Shown piece after piece: positions 31,327-38,107 of a DNA stretch of 64,000 bases. The translations under genes and the position numbers were made by a program. Position 1 is the stretch's first letter. The number at the start of each line of letters is the position of its first letter. The stretch comes from Methylophilales bacterium (GTDB lineage Bacteria; Pseudomonadota; Gammaproteobacteria; Burkholderiales; Methylophilaceae): contig CP081940.1 of NCBI GenBank assembly GCA_019823025.1, forward strand, positions 1,272,409 to 1,336,408. The letters are read 5' to 3'. Under the pieces are notes generated by a model that saw nothing but the letters and a program-made list of their open reading frames with translations, did not search any database and was not told where the DNA came from.

Positions 31327-32160
31327 TTAATTTAAAATAATTTCAGATACTTCTTTAGGTGATTCCAAAAAGGAAAAATGACCTGTTTCTTTCATTGTAT
31401 GGAAAGAATTGAGTCCTAATGCCTTCATCGTATTTAATTTTTCATCTTGTTTAGACCAATCGCTTTCCCCATAAATTAGATTCACGGGTGTCTTCAGACC
31501 TTGATATAAAGATTCATCGTTTAACCAAGATTTGTGGTTCTGAAAGACATTCCTCTCATGATAAATAAACCCAGGTTTCTTTGTTGATGTACATAAAAGT
31601 TTTATATATTTACTTGTAATCGCAGATTTTTTATGAACTCCTCCTCGGAAGATCATCCATAACGTAGGAAAGGATTCTAATTTGGCAAAAAATACACCCA
31701 ACCCAAGGGGGAGGCTGACATGAAATAGTAAAAAGGTTGCTGCAAAATTTCCTCTCATCACACCTTGTGCAAATCTCTTGTCATAGTCATAGGCATTGAA
31801 AGAAAATATTTTTTTAATTCGACTAGGTATTTTTTTTGCAATAGTTGCCGCTAAAACAGCTCCAATTGACTCACCCGCAATAGTTAGATTTCTTAAGTTT
31901 AATTTTTCAATAAATGACACAATAGAGTCAGTCAAGAAGGTTTGGTCATAGTTTGTTTTTTTATTGATGGGAGAGTCTCCGTGACCAGGTAGGTCGATAA
32001 CATAGACTTTAAATTTTTTAGTTAGATAAGGTAATAGTAGATCTGAGTACTCTAATCGATTTCTAATGGTATGCAGCAAAAGTAAAGGCTGACCAGATCC
32101 TTGTTCGGTATATCTAATGAATGTCGCATCATTTAAATTAAATTTTTTTATTGATTGCAA
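31327..32160 (-). CDS. Alpha/beta-hydrolase fold enzyme
   Basis: A 277-residue hydrolase: DLPGHGDSP oxyanion/strand segment (about residues 55-63), nucleophile elbow GESIGA (serine about residue 98), a helical lid region (about 120-200), and C-terminal histidine in ETGHFSFLE (about 259-267). It likely cleaves an ester or related bond in a hydrophobic compound. It starts the MarR-controlled minus-strand operon, 20 nt before the SDR gene. The palindrome at 32181 overlaps its upstream region. Confidence 0.87.
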   Translation of the reverse strand: MQSIKKFNLNDATFIRYTEQGSGQPLLLLHTIRNRLEYSDLLLPYLTKKFKVYVIDLPGHGDSPINKKTNYDQTFLTDSIVSFIEKLNLRNLTIAGESIGAVLAATIAKKIPSRIKKIFSFNAYDYDKRFAQGVMRGNFAATFLLFHVSLPLGLGVFFAKLESFPTLWMIFRGGVHKKSAITSKYIKLLCTSTKKPGFIYHERNVFQNHKSWLNDESLYQGLKTPVNLIYGESDWSKQDEKLNTMKALGLNSFHTMKETGHFSFLESPKEVSEIILN

Positions 32161-32180
32161 TTTTTTTATCCTCTTAATAA

Positions 32181-32192
32181 GTGTATATACAC
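32181..32192. promoter_or_regulatory. Candidate MarR operator between the divergent genes
   Basis: GTGTATATACAC is a perfect 12-bp palindrome in the 79-nt gap between the hydrolase gene (minus) and the MarR gene (plus). A second copy of its core is found at 30529 before the MMPL operon. The placement is typical for autoregulation by a MarR dimer. Confidence 0.6.
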
Positions 32193-32239
32193 ATAATGTT
32201 ATAATGTATAATAAAAAATAAAGTTTGTAAACAAGTTAT

Positions 32240-32683
32240 ATGGATATAGAAAATAAAAAAAGGTTAGAGCTCACAAATTGCTTATGCGCTAGCATGAGAC
32301 AATCATCGAGAAATATTTCACAAATATATAACAAGCACCTCAAAGCATCTGGTGAAAAAATCAATGCAAATCAAGTATCCATCTTAGTCACAATATCTCA
32401 AGTTGATGATGGATCAATTAACAAGATATCAAATCTATTAAAAATGGAGAGAACCACATTATCTAGAAACCTTAATGTCCTCAAAAAAGCAGGATGGGTA
32501 AAATCAAATACGGGTTCGGATGGTAGATTTTCATATATTGATCTAACTGCAGAAGGTAATAAGGTTTTAAGTAATGTATTTCCGCATTGGAGTAAAGCTC
32601 AAGAACAGGTAAAAAAAATATTAGGTGGGGAGTTAGATTTATTTCGAAAAAATTTAAAGAATATAAACACAAATCTAATTTAA
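32240..32683 (+). CDS. MarR-family transcriptional regulator
   Basis: A 147-residue regulator: helical dimerisation ends and a winged helix with NQVSILVTISQ, KISNLLKMERTTLSRNLNVLKKAG (recognition helix about residues 66-85) and the wing SNTGSDGRFSYIDLT. It lies divergent to the hydrolase/SDR genes. MarR proteins typically repress until a small hydrophobic ligand binds. It probably controls the neighbouring unit through the shared TGTATATACAC sites, and the ligand may be the substrate of the enzymes or pump. Confidence 0.92.
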   Translation: MDIENKKRLELTNCLCASMRQSSRNISQIYNKHLKASGEKINANQVSILVTISQVDDGSINKISNLLKMERTTLSRNLNVLKKAGWVKSNTGSDGRFSYIDLTAEGNKVLSNVFPHWSKAQEQVKKILGGELDLFRKNLKNINTNLI

Positions 32684-32692
32684 TCTTATATA

Positions 32693-32739
32693 CTAAAAAT
32701 ACACATTAACTATTGATTAAAGTGTAATTAAAACAATAG
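32693..32739 (+). repeat. Promoter/pseudo-tRNA-Arg repeat, copy D (upstream part)
   Basis: It is the shortened version of the repeat: the TTGACT -35 element and the spacer are replaced, but ATACACATTAAC, TATTGATTAAAGTGT and AAAACAATAG remain. It leads directly into the tRNA-like sequence at 32740. Confidence 0.7.
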
Positions 32740-32817
32740 GTTAAGGTAGTTATCAGGGGATAGAGCATCCCCCTCCTAAGGGGAGGGTCGCACGTTCGAA
32801 TCGTGCCGAGGGCACCA
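32740..32817 (+). tRNA. tRNA-Arg(CCU)-like gene, chimeric or degenerate
   Basis: It folds as a tRNA with D stem (weak), anticodon stem TCCCC/GGGGA and loop CTCCTAA (anticodon CCU at 32774?-32777 region), variable loop GGGTC, T arm GCACG-TTCGAAT-CGTGC, acceptor 3' strand CGAGGGC, discriminator A and encoded CCA (32815-32817). The 5' acceptor strand (GTTAAGG) does not pair with CGAGGGC; GCCCTCG would be needed. The 5' part is that of the repeat family. I read it as the 3' half of a real tRNA-Arg gene joined to the end of a repeat. A pipeline may call it tRNA-Arg; function is doubtful. Confidence 0.5.
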
Positions 32818-32929
32818 CTACTATTTAATTCCTAATGAAGGTTTTTTTACTTATACTCCTAGATGCTAAAATAAAACATTAATTAACCAGCTTTCAAAGC
32901 TTATTTAAAAAACTTTTATACTTAAACCT

Positions 32930-33406
32930 ATGCATAAATACCCAAACTTACTTCTTGATAATCAATTGTGTTTTGCTCTTTATTCAGCAACTAATGCAGT
33001 TACACGCTTTTATCGTTTTTACTTTAAAGAATTAGATATTACTTATTCGCAATATTTGGTCCTTATTACGCTATGGGAAGGCGACTGTAAAAATATCACA
33101 GATATTGCGAAAATATTGAAGTTAGATCTCCCTACAATCACACCTATTTTAAAAAAACTAGAAACTAAGAAGCTTATAAAAAAATCACGATCAAAACAGG
33201 ATGAAAGAATTATTTTAATCAAATTAACAAAAAAGGGGATAGATTTAGAAGATGAGGTTGCCAAAATACAACATAAGGTTGCCTGTCAGACGCATCTTAA
33301 TCCAGAAGAATTTAATTTATTAAAAAATAGTTTGAATGATTTAACAGATGCAATGACAATTAATGATGCGGATAAAGAAGATTTAAAACTCAACAAATGT
33401 AAATAA
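32930..33406 (+). CDS. MarR-family transcriptional regulator
   Basis: A 158-residue MarR protein different from the one at 32240. Winged helix: TYSQYLVLITLWEG, NITDIAKILKLDLPTITPILKKLETK (about residues 57-82) and the wing KSRSKQDERIILIKLT. The order is typical of the OhrR/MarR group, but the redox cysteine usual in OhrR is not at the N-terminal position (the cysteines seen are at about residues 14 and 49). Convergent to a truncated haemoglobin gene, with a shared terminator between them. Target unknown. Confidence 0.88.
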   Translation: MHKYPNLLLDNQLCFALYSATNAVTRFYRFYFKELDITYSQYLVLITLWEGDCKNITDIAKILKLDLPTITPILKKLETKKLIKKSRSKQDERIILIKLTKKGIDLEDEVAKIQHKVACQTHLNPEEFNLLKNSLNDLTDAMTINDADKEDLKLNKCK

Positions 33407-33424
33407 AAAAATATTTGAAATAAA

Positions 33425-33451
33425 AAAAAGGCTATCATTGATAGCCTTTTT
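33425..33451. terminator. Bidirectional terminator
   Basis: GGCTATC-ATT-GATAGCC (33430-33446) is flanked by A-run and T-run. It can end both the MarR transcript and the convergent haemoglobin transcript. Confidence 0.85.
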
Positions 33452-33466
33452 GTTTTGTAAAACTTC

Positions 33467-33997
33467 TTACTTGAGACCATTGTATGGGCTATTGTAAGGG
33501 CTTTTATATCCTTTAGTCGGCTTGGTAACAATGACATTTCTAAAACTTTGAAGATCAGCCATAATAAGTTTAATTAAATGATCTGGTACATCAAATTGAT
33601 AAAATGTTTCCAGACATTCAATCATAATAATATCAAATTCACGGTCCGTAATATTAAGATGAGGGTGAGAGTCTTTCATATTTTTACCACGCCCAAATTC
33701 ATCAGGTTGATAAATTTTAGGCCCGCCGGTTCTTGCTACGACCCAGTTAGTAAGCATCACCTTAAATCCAGGTTTGGTATAAGCTGCATCATGAACTGCT
33801 TTTAATGCAGGATTTTTATTTAATGCCCTGTTTACATAAATATTATCTACCAACCAATCCACTGTTAGAGCGATATTATAAGTACCACCCAATTGAGTAT
33901 AAATAGATTCTTCTTCATGATGATCGCTTTTGGCAACCAATGAAAAACAACAAATGATTAAAATAGATAAAATAGATCCTAGAAATTTTTTTTGCAT
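33467..33997 (-). CDS. Exported group 1 truncated-haemoglobin-like protein
   Basis: A 176-residue protein with an N-terminal signal peptide (about residues 1-24) followed by the truncated-globin pattern: IYTQLGGTYNIALTVDWLVDNIYVN at the start of the fold, TNWVVARTGGPKIY, and MKDSHPHLNITDREFDI containing the proximal histidine region. Truncated globins bind oxygen or nitric oxide; an exported version would act in the periplasm. It is transcribed toward the second MarR gene. The fold assignment is fairly firm; the ligand is not. Confidence 0.75.
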   Translation of the reverse strand: MQKKFLGSILSILIICCFSLVAKSDHHEEESIYTQLGGTYNIALTVDWLVDNIYVNRALNKNPALKAVHDAAYTKPGFKVMLTNWVVARTGGPKIYQPDEFGRGKNMKDSHPHLNITDREFDIIMIECLETFYQFDVPDHLIKLIMADLQSFRNVIVTKPTKGYKSPYNSPYNGLK

Positions 33998-34269
33998 TTT
34001 TTTCTCCCTAAAAAAAATTAAACGTAGCCTTTTATTTCCAGACTTATAATATTATTAGCACACTAATAGTTAGTATGCAAACTATTTTAATTATATAAAA
34101 ATTAATTAAGAGGATAGGACAACCTATTTATGACAAAGCATGTTTACAGTTGGTCTTCATTTTAGAAGAAAGTTACTTGTATTACTTAACTCATTATTAA
34201 GTCGATAGGTAAATAAAAATGGTTAATTTTATATCTACGTTGATGGAATAAAGCCGGTAGTTTATTTAG

Positions 34270-34408
34270 ACACATAACCATCACACTTGACTAAATTCCC
34301 ACCCTAAAATACACTTGTCAGTACACATTAATCATTGATTAAAATGTAACTAAAACAATAGGTTAGGGTAATTATCAGGGGATAAAGCATCCCCCTCCTA
34401 AGGGGAGA
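34270..34408 (+). repeat. Promoter/pseudo-tRNA-Arg repeat, copy E
   Basis: TTGACT-N17-TACACT, ATTAATCATTGATTAA (in this copy a perfect TTAATC-ATT-GATTAA hairpin), then GGGGATAAAGCATCCCC and CTCCTAAGGGG. A small lipoprotein gene follows at 34506, in the same direction. Confidence 0.85.
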
Positions 34409-34505
34409 TTTATTCTCTATTTTATCTTTCTTCTCGAACTTCAATTACAAATATTTGTCGAGTTAAGTGATGTTCAAATTTTTAAATTAAAAAAAGGAAA
34501 GGTAG

Positions 34506-34619
34506 ATGAAAAAGTTTTTAGCTATGTTGGCATTAGCTGTTCTTGTTACAGGATGCTATGCAAAAGAATCAAATAAAGATTATGACAAAACTGAAGATTC
34601 AAATGCGAGAAAATATTAA
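34506..34619 (+). CDS. Small lipoprotein
   Basis: A 37-residue lipoprotein: MKKFLAMLALAVLVTGC signal with lipobox LVTGC, then a short charged tail (YAKESNKDYDKTEDSN). AAAGGAAAGG precedes the ATG. It is the plus-strand counterpart of the 46-residue lipoprotein at 19398; signals and first tail residues agree. Probably outer- or inner-membrane anchored; function unknown. Confidence 0.65.
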   Translation: MKKFLAMLALAVLVTGCYAKESNKDYDKTEDSNARKY

Positions 34620-34647
34620 AATCTATTGTTATTAGTACAGATAACTA

Positions 34648-34797
34648 ATGAAATTCATATTACTTTCTATAACGATGATATCCGTTAGCTGTGGAACTGA
34701 GGTTATGGCTGAGCCAGAGCACATAAACATTAAACAGGAGGTAGAGAAGTCTATTTTATGTGCTCCAATAGGTGAATCAGGATTTTGTTGTTTATGA
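34648..34797 (+). CDS. Small secreted or lipid-anchored peptide
   Basis: A 49-residue ORF with signal-like start (MKFILLSITMISVSCG; C15 could be lipidated). Three further cysteines lie at the end (SILCAPIGESGFCCL). There is no strong ribosome binding site. It may be translated on the transcript from copy E. No family known. Confidence 0.45.
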   Translation: MKFILLSITMISVSCGTEVMAEPEHINIKQEVEKSILCAPIGESGFCCL

Positions 34798-34801
34798 GCT
34801 T

Positions 34802-34954
34802 TTAATCCTTATTTTTGTCAAGCCATTGTAATATCAATCCCGCTACCACAAAGACTCCAATGATTGTTAAGACAAGCTTAATTTCTTCTCTAAATATTAC
34901 AATTAATACTAAAGCTGATATAACGAGTAATAGAAGCTTAGTATTTTTATTCAT
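34802..34954 (-). CDS. Small two-span membrane protein
   Basis: A 50-residue ORF on the minus strand with GGGAGATAATAAG before its ATG. Two hydrophobic segments, LLLLVISALVLIVIF (about residues 7-21) and LVLTIIGVFVVAGLIL (about 27-42), form a hairpin topology. No motif allows a function. Confidence 0.5.
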   Translation of the reverse strand: MNKNTKLLLLVISALVLIVIFREEIKLVLTIIGVFVVAGLILQWLDKNKD

Positions 34955-35033
34955 CTTATTATCTCCCATAAATTTCAAAATACTATAACCTATATTAGTA
35001 TTTAATACTTAAGATTATTTGCTGAGGAATTAC

Positions 35034-35180
35034 ATGATGGAAGATAAACGTTGTTGTGGAAGTGGTACTTGTATAATCAACGCTGAAGGTGTTTGTTGGT
35101 GTGGACAAAGATGGGATGGTGAAAAAATGCTTCCAGCAAACTCAGACATTAAAAAAACCGAAGAGGCTGATAAAGACTAG
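35034..35180 (+). CDS. Small cysteine-rich protein (CCGSGTCI-type)
   Basis: A 48-residue protein with CCGSGTCIINAEGVCWCGQRWDGEKM, broken here into CCGSGTC (residues 7-13) and CWCGQRWDGEKM (20-31). Small proteins with this cysteine pattern are, in my recollection, common in beta- and gammaproteobacteria, usually without assigned function. The four to five cysteines suggest metal binding. The next ORF begins 1 nt after its stop. Confidence 0.65.
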   Translation: MMEDKRCCGSGTCIINAEGVCWCGQRWDGEKMLPANSDIKKTEEADKD

Positions 35181-35181
35181 T

Positions 35182-35298
35182 ATGGAATCATCAATGCTAT
35201 ATATCGCAGTCTTTGTTATGTTGATTGCTTTATTTATCCTGATATGTCTCATCGCTTATTTTAATAAACAATCAGATAAGAGAAAACTAAAGGACTGA
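35182..35298 (+). CDS. Tiny membrane peptide
   Basis: A 38-residue ORF starting at ATG 35182. One long hydrophobic span (MLYIAVFVMLIALFILICLIAYF, within residues 5-27) and a basic tail (NKQSDKRKLKD). It is positioned directly behind the cysteine-rich gene, so the two are probably co-translated. Confidence 0.5.
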   Translation: MESSMLYIAVFVMLIALFILICLIAYFNKQSDKRKLKD

Positions 35299-35299
35299 T

Positions 35300-35380
35300 A
35301 TTAAACTAAACAAATTACTTTTAGTGCTGGCTCTTGTTTTAATAATTTTGGGTTTAATTCCTTGGATAATTCCCACTTAA
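35300..35380 (+). CDS. Possible tiny membrane peptide with ATT start
   Basis: A 26-codon frame reading (M)KLNKLLLVLALVLIILGLIP with stop at 35380. The start codon would be ATT 35300, preceded by AAAGGACTGAT, the same context that precedes the ATG at 18432. The peptide is almost entirely hydrophobic. It may be real if ATT is used, or a decayed copy of an exported gene. Confidence 0.35.
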   Translation: MKLNKLLLVLALVLIILGLIPWIIPT

Positions 35381-35629
35381 TTTTAGGCTCAAACTAGCAA
35401 TTGTAAAATAACGGGCGTATATTAAAAATGTAATACCGCCTGAACACTTATAGTTTTTTTATAATTAAGGTGAAAAACACTACGGTGTGCGTGCACCAGC
35501 TGTTCTTATCTCAAAGAACTCCCATAACTGCGTGTGAGCCTAAAATAGTTGCTTACTTTAAATTTTTAATTACTACTCCGTTATGTTTGGGTGGTATTAA
35601 TTATATAAAACTTGAGCGCACATCAAATA
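35381..35629. other. Intergenic stretch before repeat copy F
   Basis: I see no ORF or clear regulatory site here apart from a small GGTG/CACC hairpin near 35485-35498. Confidence 0.5.
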
Positions 35630-35757
35630 CATTTGACTAAATTTGCACCCTAAAATACACTATGCTATACACATTATCTATTGATTAAAATGTAAATAAA
35701 ACAATAGGTTAGGCTAGCTATAAGGTGATAGTGCATACACCTTTACAAGGAGAAATA
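35630..35757 (+). repeat. Promoter/pseudo-tRNA-Arg repeat, copy F (diverged)
   Basis: TTGACT-N17-TACACT and ATTATCTATTGATTAA are retained. The hairpin reads GGTGATAGTGCATACACC instead of GGGGATAGAGCATCCCC: one G-C pair has become T-A on both strands. The anticodon-arm part is replaced by CTTTACAAGGAGAAATAAT, which provides the ribosome binding site of the gene at 35760. It shows the repeat acting as a 5' leader. Confidence 0.75.
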
Positions 35758-35759
35758 AT

Positions 35760-36035
35760 ATGAAATTAAAAGTAGATAAAACAACAAAGATACTACTTGG
35801 TGCAATTGCAGCAGGTTTGTTCTTAAACGCAAGTAATGTAGTTATAGATAGAGCTTATGCCAATGACTGGGATGTCGTAGTAGAGCTAAATAAAAGTAAT
35901 GTTAAGATTGACAGAATGCAAGAAAATCTAAACATCATTGATAAGAACGTAAGAGTCTTGGAAAAAATAGTAGATACAGCTGAAAATAATCTTATAGTAG
36001 CAATAAATAATGCTTGTAATGTAAAAACAAATTAA
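35760..36035 (+). CDS. Exported coiled-coil protein of unknown function
   Basis: A 91-residue protein with an N-terminal hydrophobic segment (ILLGAIAAGLFLNASNVVI, about residues 11-29), signal peptide or anchor, then a heptad-like helix with N, I, V and L repeats (about 42-85). AAGGAG 7 nt from the ATG belongs to repeat copy F. The layout resembles small periplasmic helical proteins tethered to the inner membrane. No family recognised. Confidence 0.6.
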   Translation: MKLKVDKTTKILLGAIAAGLFLNASNVVIDRAYANDWDVVVELNKSNVKIDRMQENLNIIDKNVRVLEKIVDTAENNLIVAINNACNVKTN

Positions 36036-36446
36036 ATGAAAAAACTTTTTTTATTATTTTTATTATTGCCACTGATCTCTTGTTCTGATCATCAAGCAAA
36101 TAATAGTTGGGGGAGTTATGCAACGAATAAAGAGACTCAAAAACAAGAATTTTGGTTTACATCTTACAAGACTAGAGAAGAATGTATAGCAGATATGTCT
36201 TGGCAGCTTGAGGGCGAAGACGATCCAAATAAAAAACGAATTTCAATTTTGCATACAAAGCCTTACGGCTGTCATTTTATGTCAAATAATAAATGGCTTT
36301 CTATGTACTATTATTTAGTTTACAGGGATGAAGGTATGGGTTGTTTATGGGAATCAAGCAATCCAAATGTACGAATAAAGTACTCAGTGACCCTAAAGAC
36401 ATTTGAAAATGTGCCTGAGCAAGGAAGATGTATTCTAGGTGATTAA
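36036..36446 (+). CDS. Lipoprotein of unknown function
   Basis: A 136-residue lipoprotein with signal MKKLFLLFLLLPLIS and C16 as the anchor. The start codon follows the previous stop directly. Four more cysteines (ECIAD, YGCHF, MGCLW, GRCIL) could form two disulfides. The signal is very close to those at 17215 and 36447, while the mature sequence is unrelated. Confidence 0.65.
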   Translation: MKKLFLLFLLLPLISCSDHQANNSWGSYATNKETQKQEFWFTSYKTREECIADMSWQLEGEDDPNKKRISILHTKPYGCHFMSNNKWLSMYYYLVYRDEGMGCLWESSNPNVRIKYSVTLKTFENVPEQGRCILGD

Positions 36447-36713
36447 ATGAAAAAATTATTTCTACTTACATTAATAATCCCAATACTGGGACAGAGTAAA
36501 GAAGTTTTTACTAATGACCAAGGTTTAAAGATCGAATATGTTAAGCCATCTGTTTCATGTTTCTATGATAAAGAAGCCTACGAGGGCTATTTGAATACCT
36601 GCTTAATGTTGCCTAATTATGAAACCTGTGCCCAAACAAAATATGAAAATTATATTTGTAGTGATCAAAACATGATCAAGCAATTAGAAAAAAAAGCAAA
36701 GGAAGCCCGATAA
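36447..36713 (+). CDS. Secreted protein of unknown function
   Basis: An 88-residue protein with signal peptide MKKLFLLTLIIPILG, mature part with four cysteines (SCFYD, NTCLM, ETCAQ, YICSD) in a short helix-rich region. It starts immediately after the stop of the lipoprotein gene, so all three genes 35760-36713 form one operon. Confidence 0.65.
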   Translation: MKKLFLLTLIIPILGQSKEVFTNDQGLKIEYVKPSVSCFYDKEAYEGYLNTCLMLPNYETCAQTKYENYICSDQNMIKQLEKKAKEAR

Positions 36714-36717
36714 CAAA

Positions 36718-36825
36718 GTGAAGGGTTACTTAATCAGTCTGTTTATCGTCTTTGGCGTCCTATTTGGAATTTGGTCATTAATTGATTGGAACGCCCTCGC
36801 GGTTTGGTATGACTCATTGAGTTAG
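36718..36825 (+). CDS. Tiny membrane peptide
   Basis: A 35-residue frame beginning with GTG 36718, 4 nt after the previous stop. Hydrophobic span YLISLFIVFGVLFGIWSLI, then DWNALAVWYDSLS. The coupling distance is suggestive, but there is no independent ribosome binding site. Confidence 0.35.
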   Translation: MKGYLISLFIVFGVLFGIWSLIDWNALAVWYDSLS

Positions 36826-36858
36826 ATATAATTAAATAAAAAATGACTTAATATTCGA

Positions 36859-37251
36859 ATGAAATATTTAATACTCCTCTGCTTTATTATTGCAATCACT
36901 ACTTGTGCGATGGCTCATGACAAAAGTTCAGAGTTCTATATCCCAAGTGAGTCAAATGCCTACCAAGGAAGATTAATATATGACTCTAGTAAAGAAGATT
37001 ACCCTATAGATAAAATGATTATGCTTTGCGAGCCCTATACAGGGATAGATACAGCGCAAACAAAATGTAAACAACAAAGTCATCAATCAATGGTGATCTG
37101 CGATTATAAGTGTAGTCTACATTGGTCAGCATTAAGCAAGAAAGCGCCTAGAGCCTGTTGCCGTGGTCTCGTCCCAAAATGTTTAGCTTGTGAGGCAGGC
37201 GTCACTGAGAAAGAATGGTTGGAGGCAAACCCTGAATATCAGGTAGAATGA
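36859..37251 (+). CDS. Secreted cysteine-rich protein
   Basis: A 130-residue protein with signal MKYLILLCFIIAITTCAMA. Many cysteines lie in the mature part (CEPYTG, TKCKQQ, CDYKCS, CCRGLVPKCLAC), enough for at least three disulfides or a metal site. No family recognised. It is the fourth exported protein after repeat copy F. Confidence 0.65.
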   Translation: MKYLILLCFIIAITTCAMAHDKSSEFYIPSESNAYQGRLIYDSSKEDYPIDKMIMLCEPYTGIDTAQTKCKQQSHQSMVICDYKCSLHWSALSKKAPRACCRGLVPKCLACEAGVTEKEWLEANPEYQVE

Positions 37252-37255
37252 AAGC

Positions 37256-37666
37256 ATGAAAAAACTACTGCTTATCGCATTAACGATTCCCAACTTTGTT
37301 CTAGCTGATGACTTTAAATTAGTTTGTGAAGGTGAGGAGAGTAACTATAGAAATGATGTGTTAGAAAATACATCTAAAACTTCGCTCACGCTTCAAGTCA
37401 AAAATGATTCTATCATTATAGATTCAATGACTTATAAAAGTAAGACATTTGATTATGGCGCTATTAAAGGTGAGTCGAAATATGTCAAAGAAGACGCCCA
37501 GGTTATTTTAGAAACCACTCAAGTTAGCAATGAATGTGACACTTCTTTATTAAACGTAAAACTGAATCGCTCTAATGGCATGATTGAATCCACAGCTAAA
37601 AGAATTGGGGCTTGTGACGGGAGCAGTTTTACAACTTCAACAAAATTTAAAGGTAAGTGCAAGTAA
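37256..37666 (+). CDS. Secreted protein of unknown function
   Basis: A 136-residue protein with signal peptide MKKLLLIALTIPNFVLA, related in wording to the signals at 17709 and 18432. The mature part is beta-rich, with three or four cysteines (LVCEGEE, NECDTS, GACDGS, KGKCK), suggesting two disulfides. 4 nt separate it from the preceding stop codon. Confidence 0.65.
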   Translation: MKKLLLIALTIPNFVLADDFKLVCEGEESNYRNDVLENTSKTSLTLQVKNDSIIIDSMTYKSKTFDYGAIKGESKYVKEDAQVILETTQVSNECDTSLLNVKLNRSNGMIESTAKRIGACDGSSFTTSTKFKGKCK

Positions 37667-37734
37667 CAAGTAAGCGTAAAAAGACCGCTAAATTTTTTTG
37701 AACCACCTCTATTTGCTTGCACCTAATTAATCAT

Positions 37735-38031
37735 ATGAAAAAAATAAGCCTGATTTTTTTATTAGCACTATCACTAGTTGTAACAAGCAAGGCGAGAAGC
37801 TTAGAAACAAAATTATCACCTCAAGGTTCTGATAAATATAATTTTCTAATCAAAGGTGATGCCAAGACTTCTGAAAAAAAATTAAGGGAAGTTTTTCAAA
37901 ATAAAGTGAATGAGGTTTGCGGAACTCGTTTCGAAATAATAAACATCAAAACAGATTATATAAATAAAGAGGGGTCCAAAAATAATGTATTAGATGGCAC
38001 TTTTAAATGCTTTGTAAATAGTCAGATGTAA
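37735..38031 (+). CDS. Secreted protein of unknown function
   Basis: A 98-residue protein; ATG 37735 is preferred over earlier in-frame TTG because it gives the signal peptide MKKISLIFLLALSLVVTS. The mature part resembles small lipoproteins with a KFEIINIKTDY strand and two cysteines (EVCGTRF, FKCFV). It is the last gene before a strong terminator. Confidence 0.6.
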   Translation: MKKISLIFLLALSLVVTSKARSLETKLSPQGSDKYNFLIKGDAKTSEKKLREVFQNKVNEVCGTRFEIINIKTDYINKEGSKNNVLDGTFKCFVNSQM

Positions 38032-38066
38032 AAAAACCCTCATTAAAATTCAATGAGGGTTTTTTC
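38031..38066. terminator. Rho-independent terminator
   Basis: CCCTCATT-AAAATTC-AATGAGGG (38037-38059) is flanked by A-run and T-run. It closes the exported-protein array on the plus strand and could also act on the minus strand. Confidence 0.9.
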
Positions 38067-38107
38067 ATATATTCCAGTAGTGTAAAGACTACATAAATAT
38101 TCTAAAA

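Noticed and set aside
32680..32700. Conserved sigma70 promoter before the tRNA-like sequence
   Set aside because: The TTGACT element of the other copies is absent here; only a weak TATACT remains.
35089..35181. Upstream extension of the 38-residue membrane peptide
   Set aside because: The extension overlaps the cysteine-rich gene in another frame; ATG 35182 right after that stop codon is the better start.
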